Below, in pieces: positions 22,560 to 33,239 of a stretch of DNA of 45,632 nt (position 1 is the first letter of the stretch; each line of letters opens with the position of its first letter). The stretch is from Welwitschia mirabilis (taxonomy: Eukaryota > Gnetophyta > Gnetopsida > Welwitschiales): NCBI GenBank assembly GCA_051453625.1, contig JBOZIK010000001.1, positions 37,922,979-37,968,610 of the forward strand, read 5' to 3'. The notes under the pieces are model-generated. The model ran no database searches. It saw only the letters and a program-made list of their open reading frames with translations, and had not been told where the DNA came from. A program made the translations under genes and the position numbers.

Positions 22560-23250
22560 TTAGACTAATATTAATCAACATCAACGTAAAACACAAGAAA
22601 AATATAAATATAATGACTTTAAACAAAACAATAGTTTATTATAATAACAAATTCACTTTGTAAATTTACTTACAAACAATAGCTCCTTAATGGAGAAAAC
22701 ATAGCCTAACAACAAGGATAGTCCTTCTTATAAGTAAATGGATCCCTTGCCTAAGAATGCTCTTACCATAAGAAAATTTAATGCTAAGATAACATGTTAA
22801 TAAAAGAATCCTAGAAGGTTAATATGGGTTTAGATGGTGGACTAATTATCTAAAGGACAAACTAGAATAGTTACATTACAATTTTAGCTAAAAATAAAAC
22901 TTGTTCTTTATCATCTACTAGATTCATACTCTAGTTATGCATCCTCTAGTGGTAGATTGAATGTACCTACTTTCTTTTCTAGCACTTTATCCTCTAATTG
23001 TTTATTTTCTAGTGGTACATGAAATCTAGTTGTAAGTGAAATTTGGTTCTTTTCTTAAATTCTCCATACTCTATTTTGATCCACATATGCAAATTATGTT
23101 TTATCTTTATCTTAAATCCTTGGCATCAAAATGCTTAATTTGAATCATTAAACTTCTTAAAATCTCCTATAACCACACTTAGAACCACTAATAATATGGT
23201 CAAGTTAAATAGCTAATAATGTATGTGTGCAAACATTATGATGGTAGCAT
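22560..23250 (-). mobile_element. Diverged LTR of the same family (copy 4)
   Basis: It follows the order of the other LTRs: an AT-rich part, then TAGCTCCTTAATGGAG, CATAGCCTAACAACAAGG and ATGGATCCCTTGC. It ends AACATTATGATGGTAGCA, parallel to the end of copy 3. Where the others have dyad modules, this copy has CTCTAGTGGTA-type repeats (near 22935 and 23012). It is the most distant member recognised, and the boundaries are approximate. Confidence 0.5.
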
Positions 23251-23457
23251 TAACTTCTCTCTATTTAATTGTTGCATTATATGTTTGTATGAATAGATGA
23301 TTTTTCTATGATATTCATGAAAATATTTAGGGCATTTATATTGTGTTATAAAAGGAATAGTTATGAGGTGTCCCTACATATATTTGTATGTATGTGTGTA
23401 CGTGTGTGTTACACTTTTGGCCATTGCATGAGATTATCATAATGTTTATTCTATTGA

Positions 23458-23722
23458 GATTTTTCCTCTCATTTGTACTAAATAAAAATGAGGAAGAGAT
23501 TCGAGGGATTTCTTTACATTCTTAGTTGATGGAATTACCAATACAGATTTTCCCTTTCATTGAATGATACAAAGATGAGGGAAAGATTTGAGGGATCTCT
23601 TTACATGATTATTTTATGGAATTTCCAATGGACATTTTTCCTCCTATTCAATAATACCAATATGAGAAACAGAGTTAAGGGGTCTCTTTAAATGCTTAAT
23701 CAAGGAAGCTACCAATGTATTA
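23458..23722. repeat. 88-bp tandem repeat, three copies
   Basis: Units start at 23458, 23546 and about 23633. Each has the order ATTTTTCCTC, ATGAGGAA, GAGGGATTTCTTTACAT, TGGAATTACCAAT. They are diverged by substitutions but nearly constant in length (88 and 87 bases). A short TG/TA-rich tract lies just before at 23375-23410. Confidence 0.85.
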
Positions 23723-25439
23723 TTTGGCCAAGTGATTAAGATCTTCATTGTATTATTATATAGATACCCATGTTTTTGTATGTATTATTGATTGATTTTG
23801 ATCATTAAATTATGTATCATACATGCATTAAAATTCTCTTATTAGGAATGGATCTTATGATCTTGAGAATCCATTACTAGATATCTCTTATTTTTTTATG
23901 GTATATCTAGTATGCATATGTATATAAGTACATGTGGTATCTTTTGCTGTCATGTACCATCATACTCTTATTCTAATTGAGTTAGTTATTATGTTCTTGC
24001 ATTATTTCTTGCATTGGATCATGCATATGATCACCTGGATGCCCATTGAAATGGACTAAAGGTCTAAGATAGAACTTTATGTAATCTAACTTCCTATGAA
24101 TGAGGATATGCAGGCATGATTTTTTAACTATTGGTGCAACTAACCACTTAAGTGTCCCCTATACATGTTTTCTAGTGAGATCTTAAATAATGGCTTATTA
24201 ATTTATAATTCTAAAATATTTAAATCATATATTAATTAAAAGAATTAATTAATATAAATTATATATAGTTGAGTAATTTGGTCAAGGGGGCTATCATCAT
24301 ATAGATTTTCTAACATATATCCTATGGGTAATTATTGTAATAAATTAACATTTGAACTTATTATGCATATTCTAATTAGTATTAAAAACTATACTACTTA
24401 AGGGTAATCAACGTTTCGGGTATGAAAAATTATACCTCTAAATGTTTAATTACATATAAATAGGAAAATGATCCAAAAGAGTGATATGATGAGATATTAC
24501 AACTAGAATATAATGCTATCAAAAAGATAAAGCTAAAAAATAAAACCTATTAAGCTAAATAAAAAATCAGGTTTGACCCATATAAAAACTACTTCAAGTA
24601 TTGTTTTGCATAAGTTATTTAGTTCTAGTACTCATAGGATCAATGAAATAAAATTGATCCTTCAAATTTTATCAAGATACATGTTTAGAATATAAAATAA
24701 TAGATGGAGCACCAATTACTTACTTATATAAAAATTCATACATGTTAAAATATCTACCAAAAGGCTATGGAACATAGGAAGAAAAAGTTAATTCCTCTTA
24801 GAGAGTAGTCCTATTTAGATAAGAGTTAAGTACATAAATGAAATAGATACCAAAAGATACTTAAGAAGTAGAAAAATATCCTAGATATAATGATGGCTAG
24901 AATTAGATCCTAAACAAATAAGTCTACTCTGCTCATGTAATGTAAGAAAAAGAGATAAACCACCATGACCTATAGAATTATTGGTGGGTCTAGAGGAAGA
25001 GGATCGAATAAGCATAGAAGTCATAAAGATAAAATCAATAAGTAAAATTTTAATCTATTAAATAATTAAAAAAATTATCTAAAAGGCTATAAATAAATTC
25101 ACCATCTCTTTTACATTTAATTCTATCTATAAGATCTAAATTCTAAGAAAGAATGTTTATGTAAAAGAAGGAGCAAAAGCAAATCTACTAGCCATTAGAG
25201 TAATCATAGTTAAATCAACATCTATAGTAGAAGTGCAAGAAGTAAAAGAGTTAGAATTAGTAGAACATTTATTTTGCATTGAGGATTGTAGAAATGGTAC
25301 TAGAATGGATAAGAGTCTTGAGTTAAGATGGATTTAACCTACTTTCTAATAGAAACTAGAATAAAGCCATCATTGAAAAAAGAATGGTCATTAGAAAGAG
25401 ATGAGAAATAGATAAAATAAATGGAAGATTTGGATGAAA
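23723..25439. other. AT-rich stretch, nothing firmly recognised
   Basis: On the plus strand near 24985 a short basic peptide (GGSRGRGSNKHRSHKDK) is readable, but stops flank it. No element boundary is found. Confidence 0.3.
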
Positions 25440-28100
25440 GAGAAGAAGATAGAGGTAAAGGAGAAATAATATCTTAATGTCCTTCTTGATGACAATGAAT
25501 ATAAAATCTTGGAAAGTTAAAGTACTTAAATTTTTTAGTAAATGAAGAACCACTTGCTTCTAATTAAGATTAATGGTCATAAAATTGTTTAAATATTTTC
25601 TAATTAAGTTATCTAAATTATTGAATATTTGCAAAAAATGCTCCCTTTATCTAAAACACTTTAAATTTTACTTTTAAGTATGTAAACATTACTAGGGTAA
25701 TTATATTTAATTTGAGATATTCTTTAGTAAAACTTATGATGGGATGTATATTTTTAGAGAACTTTCCTAAGAATACTTTGACTTTTCTTCTTTTTAAAAT
25801 GATTTATTTACTAATAGGATATTTTGAATTTATATAGTTAATGAAAGATATTTAAAAATCAAAGTTTATTTCATTAAGAAAATAGATTAGGATTTTAGAT
25901 GGGTGATGCACATTTTTTTAACATGGAGATAATCTTCATTAAGATAGGGGCCTTTATAAAATTATCTTTTCAACTATACATTCTCTATACAAAGGTTTTC
26001 ATTTCTTCATTGGGTTAGTGATTGAGCAAGCTAGGGTCGAACTTTAATAGAGCCTTTTTTAAGCTAGCTTTAAGTAAATTTTAAATCTCCTCTCTATTCA
26101 AAGTTATAACTAAAGGATTCTTAACAAAAAATCTTCTTTCCCATTAACTTTTATTTTTCATTTAGAGATAGATTTCTTCTCTAATTATATCTGCTAAAGA
26201 ATTTTATAAAGAAATACTATTACTTTTCTCTTCCCTTTCCTTTATTTTAATTCCTTGGTAATATTTTACTCTATTAATGAATACTACTTCATCAAGTTTA
26301 CCTTTGTTTAAAAAAATAATATAAGTAATTTATTATTTATTATTGTTTCTCATGATATTGTTAGATAATTTCATTTGTTAATAATAATTTAAAAGTAAGG
26401 ATTGAAATATAAAGTAAACATTTTAATTTTAGGATTAACGCTCATAGGAACATTACTTTATGCCTCTAGTATCTATAAAGCTTCTTTTGTTCTTACTAAT
26501 TCTTATTTTAAACTTGTAATTTTTTTTTATTTTATCTTTTAATAAAGAAGATTCATCTTTTAAGGTTGTAATCTTTGCCTCATTTTTCATAAATTTATCT
26601 ATTTAATACTCGGCTTTAGTGTTTATGGAAAAGGCAAGACTTTAAATTTTTTATTAACAGGTTATTTTTAAAATATACAATAAGGTATTCTAAAATTGTG
26701 TCTATAATACTCTCTTTATTACTTATGCCACCTCTTCCAAAGCTAGAAACAACATGGTCACACATCCATCTTGTGGGTATATTTTCATGTGTTTTAAAAT
26801 CAATCTAGGTCATCATCAAAGTATCAAAATAAGTTTTTAGCTTTATCATTAGTGCTAGATAAAGCATTCTAAAATACAGGGAGTGATTTTACTTAGGTGA
26901 TCAAAGATAGACCTAAAATAATAAATGTAGCTAATATTGTATGCTTTTCTAATTTAAATTACCTTAAACGTAATGAATTTAATTTGTTTTTTTTTAAAAG
27001 ATGTTTTGTAAATTTATTATTATGAGAATTTATTAACTTAGAATTTATAATTTCACAACTTTTAAAAATTTCCTATATGAGGTATATCACAAGGAGAGGT
27101 ATGTTTAATAAGTGTTCCTAATACCATTAATAGCTCAAAGTATCCTTTAAAAATAGTTTTTGCAATATGAATTTTATTTATGCTACTTTTATTTAGCAAG
27201 CATTTTAATACCTTTAGTTATGTAGTATTAAGAATAGATTATCTATTAACAGTTGGTAGAGAAAACTATAATAAATAAACCTAGTATTAAAAAACTTAAT
27301 TAGCTTAGTTTTAACTCTTTCTTTCTTTATCATTTTGAATTTAACTTTAACCAGAGGCTCAAGAGTTTAAGTAACATCAGCTTATTCTTTAGCTCAAAAA
27401 ACTTACCTCTATTAGATCCTATAATAGTGCTAAAAATAGAAGATTTTTTAATTTTTTAATTAATTGAATTAAAATAAAAGATTTATCTCTTATTAGAAGA
27501 ACACTAGTAGTATAGTAAAAACTTATAATATAAGAGCTATTTCAAGTACCTTTAAAAGTCAAGAAATTTAACCACTATGATTGTTTTAGTCTTCCTATTA
27601 GTTTTACAAAGTGTGTTAAATATAACATAGAACTAAAACTAAGTGCCTTAATAATAATACAGTTATTCACTTAAATGCAAGATATTAAGACAAAGAATTT
27701 GAGCAAGTGTAGCATGAACAAAAATGAAGCTATAGTAAAATTTATTTAAAACAATTATAGAATGACTTCAATAATGCATGCAATGGTGAAAATAAATTAC
27801 TTTGAATAATGTATAAGATAATGAAAAGCATGTAAATTTTCAAAATGTTAGTGACATTAAGTTTTCTATTTAACTTATTTTCCTCTAGTTTAGGACCTAC
27901 TTTACAAAACCAAAATTAAAATTCTTGATGATTTCTAATTGTTATTAAATAAAGTTACTAAAATAATGCTGAACTCTTATTAAGATTTTTGAGTCAACTA
28001 TAAGTTTATTAGTATTAGAATGTACTAAATATTTCTAAATTAATAATATTAATCTTATGAAAATTTTCTAAATTCTAAACTAACATCTATAAATTTAGTT
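25440..28100 (-). pseudogene. Possible decayed long reading frame with zinc-knuckle-like motif, family unknown
   Basis: The reverse strand carries recurring stretches of readable charged peptide over more than 2 kb. Examples are EPLVKVKFKMIKKERVKTKL near 27360-27300, IHIAKTIFKGYFELLMVLGT near 27170-27110, and IPTRWMCDHVVSSFGRGG-like sequence near 26780-26720 in a shifted frame. Near 25522-25490 the reading FPRFYIHCHQEGH resembles a CCHC knuckle whose first Cys has become Tyr (TGT to TAT) and whose last Cys is lost. Stops are mostly TAA/TAG, as expected from decayed Gln or Trp codons. A Gag-type protein followed by a knuckle is a plausible source, from an LTR retroelement or another reverse-transcribing element, but no protease or reverse transcriptase was recognised next to it. 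Confidence 0.35.
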
Positions 28101-28470
28101 TCTCATCAAAATAAAATAAATTATTCATGCAAATGGCTAATAGAAATTAATGAAAATTAATATGGATTATGTCTAATTATTTTTCCTTAATAACCTTATT
28201 GAGGATTTCAATTAGAGTTTTAACTAATGGAAGATTATCATGTAGACCACTTAGTCTAATAGTTTGTCAAACTATTAAATCTACATATGATGATTCTCAT
28301 TTTACTATCAAAGGGTTTCTAAAGGAAAGAAAAGAGGTTATTTTCCTTTTAGAGTCTCTCTAATATCTTTTCTTACTCCACTTACTTTCCCCTTTGATGC
28401 CCCTATTGAAAGGTAGGGAATGATAAGAAAGAAAAAAAATGAAAAAAGTTATTTCAATATGATTACTTTC
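28101..28470. other. AT-rich stretch, no gene
   Basis: A 64-codon plus-strand frame (28169-28363) has no recognisable feature. Confidence 0.3.
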
Positions 28471-28950
28471 ATCATGGATCATTGAATCCTCCTTACATTA
28501 AATGCTTATTTTTTATTTGTTCCTAAGTCTATTGAAGGTAAACTTAAAATAATCCATATGCACTTCTAGAAGCCCATAATCATCTTTGACAGTATCTAAC
28601 ATTCTCTTGATAGGAGATCTTAGGACCGAAGAACCATTTTGTAATCCAGAGAGACATTACCTTAGTGTTGGGCGGCATATGCTTCATTGAGGAATGACTA
28701 CTTTGTGATACAGATGCTTTTTACATCTTTAATATGAATTACTCTTTTTGTTAATAATTGCNNNNNNNNNNNNNNNNNNNNNNNNNNNNNNNNNNNNNNN
28801 NNNNNNNNNNNNNNNNNNNNNNNNNNNNNNNNNNNNNNNNNNNNNNNNNNNNNNNNNNNNNACTTTTGAAGTGCAAATTTAAGCCACCAACAATAGTTCT
28901 AAAGGAATTGGATAACATAAGTAGGCAATGATAATTAAACAATCAATATC
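28470..28950 (+). mobile_element. Inverted LTR of the same family (copy 6), interrupted by a gap
   Basis: Read on the reverse strand, 28690-28600 gives CCTCAATGAAG, CCCAACACTAAG, GTCTCTCTG and TCTCCTATCA, in the same order as CCTCAATGAAG, CTTAACACTAAG, GTCTCTCTG and CTCCTATCA at 60-147. It is therefore an LTR of the same family in the opposite orientation to all the others. A 100-N gap (28762-28861) lies inside it. It keeps a GGGCGGC string, less decayed than its surroundings. Ends are approximate. Confidence 0.6.
28762..28861. other. Assembly gap (100 N)
   Basis: Fixed-size placeholder gap. Confidence 0.99.
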
Positions 28951-29986
28951 AAATTATCATCTAGTTCATACTAATAAAGCTCTCTAAAAATTTGTTAATA
29001 AAAATGATGTGGAAATTTGTGGTTGTAATTTACATTTTAATTTAAGAGTATGTGAATCATCTCTGGTTCTATAATTATTGATTGTATGTTTTAAAAAGTT
29101 CAAAAGTAATTATAAGAAATGGGTTCTTACCTTGTTCATTACTTTTAGAATGAGCCTTCTGATATGCTTTTGGGTTTGGGGGAGGGAATCCCAAGTGGTT
29201 CTTTAACTATTGTCAAAAATGTTTGTGTTTTAGTTGTTAGGATTTGGGTTATTGTTTGCATGTTGTTTAAAAACATAGCTTTTGGATTTTCTTACTTCAT
29301 ATTGATTTTGGCTTCTTTGCAAGTTTCTGAACTTGATTAAGGGAAAACATTGCTAGTTCACATTAATCCATGTATAAAGGATTCTCGTCTTTCATTATAT
29401 GGGCTCGCATGTTGTGTACGTACAACACTATGGAACCATTGGTGAAATAGTATATCAAATGAGAATGTAAAGTTCTATATCCTTTTTGGAAACCTTATCT
29501 TAATGGATTTGTAATCCTAATACAATACAAGCATTATGTAAAATATATATCTAATATATGGATAAATTCATTTCTTTTAATCAATAATACATTTTGTTAT
29601 CTTTAATGTATACATTTAAATATACAATTGATTATCAAGAACTAGTCTTTGATAGATGTCTTATGTAAGGAATAATTAACAATAATATTACTAATTGTTA
29701 ATGGTTTGTTCTAAAAAATTATAGCTACATAGCACAAGCTTACATGGGTTCTTATAAACACAGGATTTCAATAATTTTAAAGCTGCATGCATAATGTTTC
29801 AAGGAGAATTTTTTTCTTTTTCATATACAAAAATTATTGTTTTATACATATAAAAATTATCATCCTCTGTTAAAGTATGCCAAATTTGAGATGTTAATTG
29901 AAGGATGTCATTAATAAGAGACTTATTACTAACTCCACATGATAATAATTTTCAAAGTCAGGAGATCGTAGCTTAAGATATTGTAG
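28951..29986. other. Distal upstream region of the germin-like gene, nothing recognised
   Basis: AT-rich, no reading frame or element recognised. Confidence 0.3.
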
Positions 29987-30070
29987 TTTTTTTTTTTTTT
30001 AAGTTTGGGAAAACTTTTTCGAGATTCAATCTCACAACTAATAAATCACAGAAGCATTGCTTTACTGTTA
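29987..30070 (-). mobile_element. Probable short tRNA-derived SINE
   Basis: On the reverse strand the sequence has an A-box-like CTTAACAGTAAAGC, then a B-box-like palindromic arm GAGATTGAATCTC (30033-30021), which resembles the tRNA T-arm GGGTTCGAATCCC after C-to-T change. It ends in a run of 14 A (plus-strand T, 29987-30000). Similar sequences flank it: TTAAGATATTGTA before the T-run and TTAAGATATCTCTA at the other end, which would fit a target-site duplication overlapping the head. It is very short for a SINE, so a fragment is possible. Confidence 0.45.
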
Positions 30071-30208
30071 AGATATCTCTACATCTATATATTTAATTTA
30101 ATAACTCTAATCTAGGATTTAACAAACCAAAGCATTCTTTTTGATGAACAGCGTCCTCATTCCCAAGAGAAGCCTACGAAAGCAAGTTAGAGAAACCCCA
30201 CGTCGGAG

Positions 30209-30221
30209 TTGACATGGTCAA
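30209..30221. promoter_or_regulatory. Inverted pair of W-boxes (WRKY sites)
   Basis: TTGACATGGTCAA holds two W-box cores (TTGAC, and GTCAA in reverse) in a perfect 5-bp palindrome with a 3-bp spacer, about 370 bases upstream of the start codon. WRKY factors bind this core, and germin-like genes are often defence-responsive. A TGACG as-1-type half-site lies at 30313-30317. Confidence 0.5.
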
Positions 30222-30522
30222 TTATGAAGGCATCTTACCTAACTTACCTACGAAAGGCCGCCTTTCTTCCAAAAATTAATAAATTTTTTCAATATCAAAC
30301 ACTGAAAACCACTGACGTTCCAACTAAGCCATGTCAACAAATCAATCTTTAAGAACGGAATCTTCGCCACGAAACGCTAACGCCAACGTTGCTTTCTAAA
30401 CATAATCAAAGGAAGCCGGTAAGACTTGTTAAATTTTCATCCCATACTCTCAGCGTATTCCGTCGAAAAGAAAAGACCACCTAATCCACGTCCGCAATTG
30501 AACTCGTCGGCGCCGGTGCGCC

Positions 30523-30529
30523 TATATAA
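30523..30529 (+). promoter_or_regulatory. TATA box of the germin-like gene
   Basis: TATATAA lies in a GC-rich setting, 51 bases before the ATG, placing transcription start near 30555 and giving a 5' leader of about 25 bases. Confidence 0.85.
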
Positions 30530-30579
30530 GCCGAACGAGAGGCACAGAATCGCCATCCAACCAAATCCAAAGCCAAAAG

Positions 30580-31245
30580 ATGGCGAAGCTGCGAAAAGCT
30601 TGGCTAACGGCGCTGGCGGTGCTCTTGATGACGGCGGTGGCGGCCCACGCGGCGGATGAAGATCCACTGCAGGACTTCTGCGTGGCGAAGAACGATACCG
30701 GAATATTGATAAACGGCGTGCCGTGCAAGAATCCCAGCGAAGTAATGGCAGCCGATTTCAAAACGTCCGCGCTGGCCAAGGCCGCCACGCCGAGCGCACT
30801 TTTCGGAAGCGTGGTGACTGCCACCTCAACGACGAACCTGCCGGGTGTGAACACCATGGGACTTACGCTGGTGCGCATAGACTTCGCGAAAGGCGGAGTG
30901 GTGGCGCCGCACAGTCACCCGCGGGCATCGGAGGTAGTATTTGTCCTAGAAGGTGGGCCCCTGATCGTGGGCTTCATTGATACTAATAGCACGTTGTTTC
31001 AGCAGACTCTGGGTGTCGGGGATATCTTTGTGTTCCCTCGCGGCCTGAATCACTTTCTGCTGAACGTGGGAAACGGCCCCGCGTCTTCCATTTCCGGTCT
31101 GAATAGTCAGAATCCGGGCACTTCTCTGCTTCCTTTGACACTTTTCGGTGTGTCCCCTGCTATTCCTGATGATGTGTTGGAAAAGGCATTCAAGCTGGAC
31201 GCCCAAGAGATCGCCAGACTCCGGAAGGTGTTTGGTGGGTCTTAA
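30580..31245 (+). CDS. Germin-like protein, intronless, intact
   Basis: Secreted manganese-binding cupin of the plant cell wall. Family members act as superoxide dismutases or, in true germins, oxalate oxidases; which applies here cannot be read from sequence. Residues 1-24 form a signal peptide with a probable cut after AHA. The germin box QDFCVA is at 31-36, and the conserved disulfide pair is Cys34/Cys49. Cupin motif 1 (105-125) reads GGVVAPHSHPRASEVVFVLE and supplies metal ligands His111, His113 and Glu118. Cupin motif 2 (147-162) reads GDIFVFPRGLNHFLLN and supplies His158. N-glycosylation sequons are at Asn38 and Asn136. The length, 221 residues, is standard for the family. The ATG is the first in the leader, with good context (AAAGATGGCG). 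Codons are GC- and CpG-rich, unlike the flanks. Long overlapping frames in other registers are shadows of this gene. Confidence 0.97.
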   Translation: MAKLRKAWLTALAVLLMTAVAAHAADEDPLQDFCVAKNDTGILINGVPCKNPSEVMAADFKTSALAKAATPSALFGSVVTATSTTNLPGVNTMGLTLVRIDFAKGGVVAPHSHPRASEVVFVLEGGPLIVGFIDTNSTLFQQTLGVGDIFVFPRGLNHFLLNVGNGPASSISGLNSQNPGTSLLPLTLFGVSPAIPDDVLEKAFKLDAQEIARLRKVFGGS

Positions 31246-31270
31246 GCAGTGCGGCTCATCAGTATACAAT

Positions 31271-31276
31271 AATAAA
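31271..31276 (+). terminator. Polyadenylation signal of the germin-like gene
   Basis: A canonical AATAAA lies 26 bases after the stop codon. A second AATAAA occurs near 31359-31364 and could serve a longer 3' end. Confidence 0.7.
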
Positions 31277-31398
31277 TGAGGTCAAAGAAAGCAAAATAAT
31301 GTCCTGATGTGGGCCAGTAGAACATGTAGTGCTTTTTCGTTTTTTTAGTGATGATAAAAATAAATCTCTTTTGTTACTTTGATGATCTAGAATTGTTA

Positions 31399-31442
31399 GT
31401 GGTTTGTCTAGGTGATTATAGTGGTTTGTCTAGGTGATTATG
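31399..31442. repeat. 22-bp tandem duplication
   Basis: GTGGTTTGTCTAGGTGATTA plus two more bases occurs twice in a row (31399-31420 and 31421-31442), identical except for the last base. It lies in the 3' flank of the germin-like gene. Its near-identity implies a recent event. Confidence 0.9.
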
Positions 31443-32316
31443 GTGAGTGTACGCTATGGTCATTAATAGTTTATGTTTTGACATTTATTTGTTAAAAGGT
31501 TTATTAAGTAGTTTTAAGTTTGACGGGCTCTCATTAAAACATTTATAATTTTTTTGTAAGATTTTATGTATACATTTTAAATTTTAAAAAATCTAAAATG
31601 CATAGTAAGTACAAGATTAAGAAGCCTATAACAAGGCAATAAAGAATCTCATGATAAGCTGATAAAGGCAATGTAACTTTAAAAAAAAAAAAAAAAAGAT
31701 CATGTGACCATGCAACACAACATCATAAGGAAAGATGAACTCTTTCAAAGTAATAAAAAAAATCTTTAAACATCGTTTTCTGCATGATCTTTGAGTGGTA
31801 TAAAACCACTATCAAAGTCTTCTCTTTGTCCACTAATTGTAGGTTTTGGAGGCTCTAGCATAAAGATCTGAACAAAAAAGATATCCTCTAAAACAATAGA
31901 TTCTAAGAAGGTAATGGTGAAACTAAGACCCATTTGAAAAATGCTTTAATAGCTAAAAAAGATAATTAACCTCCAACTAAATTTCTATAACCTAAGCGTG
32001 GATTTGGAAAGAAATAAGTTGCAAAGTCATAACCTAAAATCTTATATTTAGAAAAGTAGACTTATCAATACTTCAAAAACATAATTGTGTTAGTGTTTTC
32101 AAATTACTTAAAGGATGTAGGATTTGAAACACTTCCAAACAAATAAATAGTATATTACAAAATTTAGTAGATCTTTAAGAAGAATATGCTTTTAAGTTTG
32201 ATAAAATCCATTAAAAGGGTATAAGAACGTAGGACTAAGAATTTTGAACCATAAAGCAATAACAAGTAATACTAATACTATCTTAATTGTTACAAAAAGT
32301 GTAGGTAACAACTACA

Positions 32317-32356
32317 AATCCCATACGAAGAAGTTATAAGTTCTTCGTATGGGATT
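32317..32356. repeat. Perfect hairpin: 16-bp arms, 8-base loop
   Basis: AATCCCATACGAAGAA (32317-32332) is followed by the loop GTTATAAG and then by TTCTTCGTATGGGATT (32341-32356), an exact inverse complement. A third, partial direct copy (AAGTTCTTCATATCC) follows at once. The arms keep a CpG in a CpG-poor region, which suggests the duplication is young. Confidence 0.9.
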
Positions 32357-32607
32357 AAGTTCTTCATATCCATTAGCTCTCTAAATTTGAGGTATATTGT
32401 AATTTATCATGATGATTTTTAATGGATATGTATTCAAAACCATATGAAAGGTTTTTGTTCCAACAATTAAAAAAACTACCATCTTTTTATTGTATTAAGC
32501 TTACAGGTAAAAAGTAAGTATCTTGAAAATAAGATACATTACGATCTAAGAAATAAAGTATGCAAATTTTTTTAATAGCACCTCAGCTACCATAAAGTTG
32601 TTAAAAT

Positions 32608-32707
32608 NNNNNNNNNNNNNNNNNNNNNNNNNNNNNNNNNNNNNNNNNNNNNNNNNNNNNNNNNNNNNNNNNNNNNNNNNNNNNNNNNNNNNNNNNNNNN
32701 NNNNNNN
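32608..32707. other. Assembly gap (100 N)
   Basis: Fixed-size placeholder gap. Confidence 0.99.
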
Positions 32708-33239
32708 AAAATGTTTTTCATAAAACCCATTGATCATTTGAGTGAAAACATGAAAGAGGATCACACCCTTACTAAACTAATGAGCTATTAACTAAGGTCT
32801 TAAAATGCAACTAAAGTGCTAGTGAATGATAACCACTATGAAACTACTTTCTACAACATAGAAAAATGGATAGAAACATTGTGTTGAAATAATCTTCTTA
32901 TAAATCATTTTCTATGAAATCTAGAATCTTTTTAGTAAAATAGATCTTTGAATCTTGACATCCATTAGGAACATTAATGGAAAGGCTATCTTTCTAGCTT
33001 GGTTTATTTTTTAGATAAGAAATCTTTAATTAGTCAAAAACCAAGTTATACCATCATCTTATGAAGTCAAAACAATTAGTTAATTAGTTACCCCAAAAGC
33101 AGATACCTTTATTAAAATCAATCAAGAGGATTCAAACCTTTTTTTTTTTTTTTTGGGTAAGTAAAAAATCATCCATGTAACTCTATAAAATCCCCTTCTA
33201 TCATATTTACCTAGTGACATGAAATGAAGGATTTAAAAG

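Larger units (their letters stand above)
31443..33239. other. AT-rich stretch, mostly unrecognised, possibly the 3' part of the minus-strand LINE
   Basis: It contains an 18-base A-run near 31680, the hairpin at 32317-32356 and a 100-N gap (32608-32707). I read no coding motif with confidence. Confidence 0.3.

Noticed and set aside
30437-31269. Long overlapping frames on both strands across the germin-like gene
   Set aside because: They are shadows of a GC-rich coding sequence. Only the 221-residue frame has signal peptide, germin box and cupin motifs.
33136-33155. GGATTCAAACC followed by a T-run as a second SINE
   Set aside because: The order of B-box-like string and homopolymer is wrong for an A-tailed SINE, and no A-box is seen.
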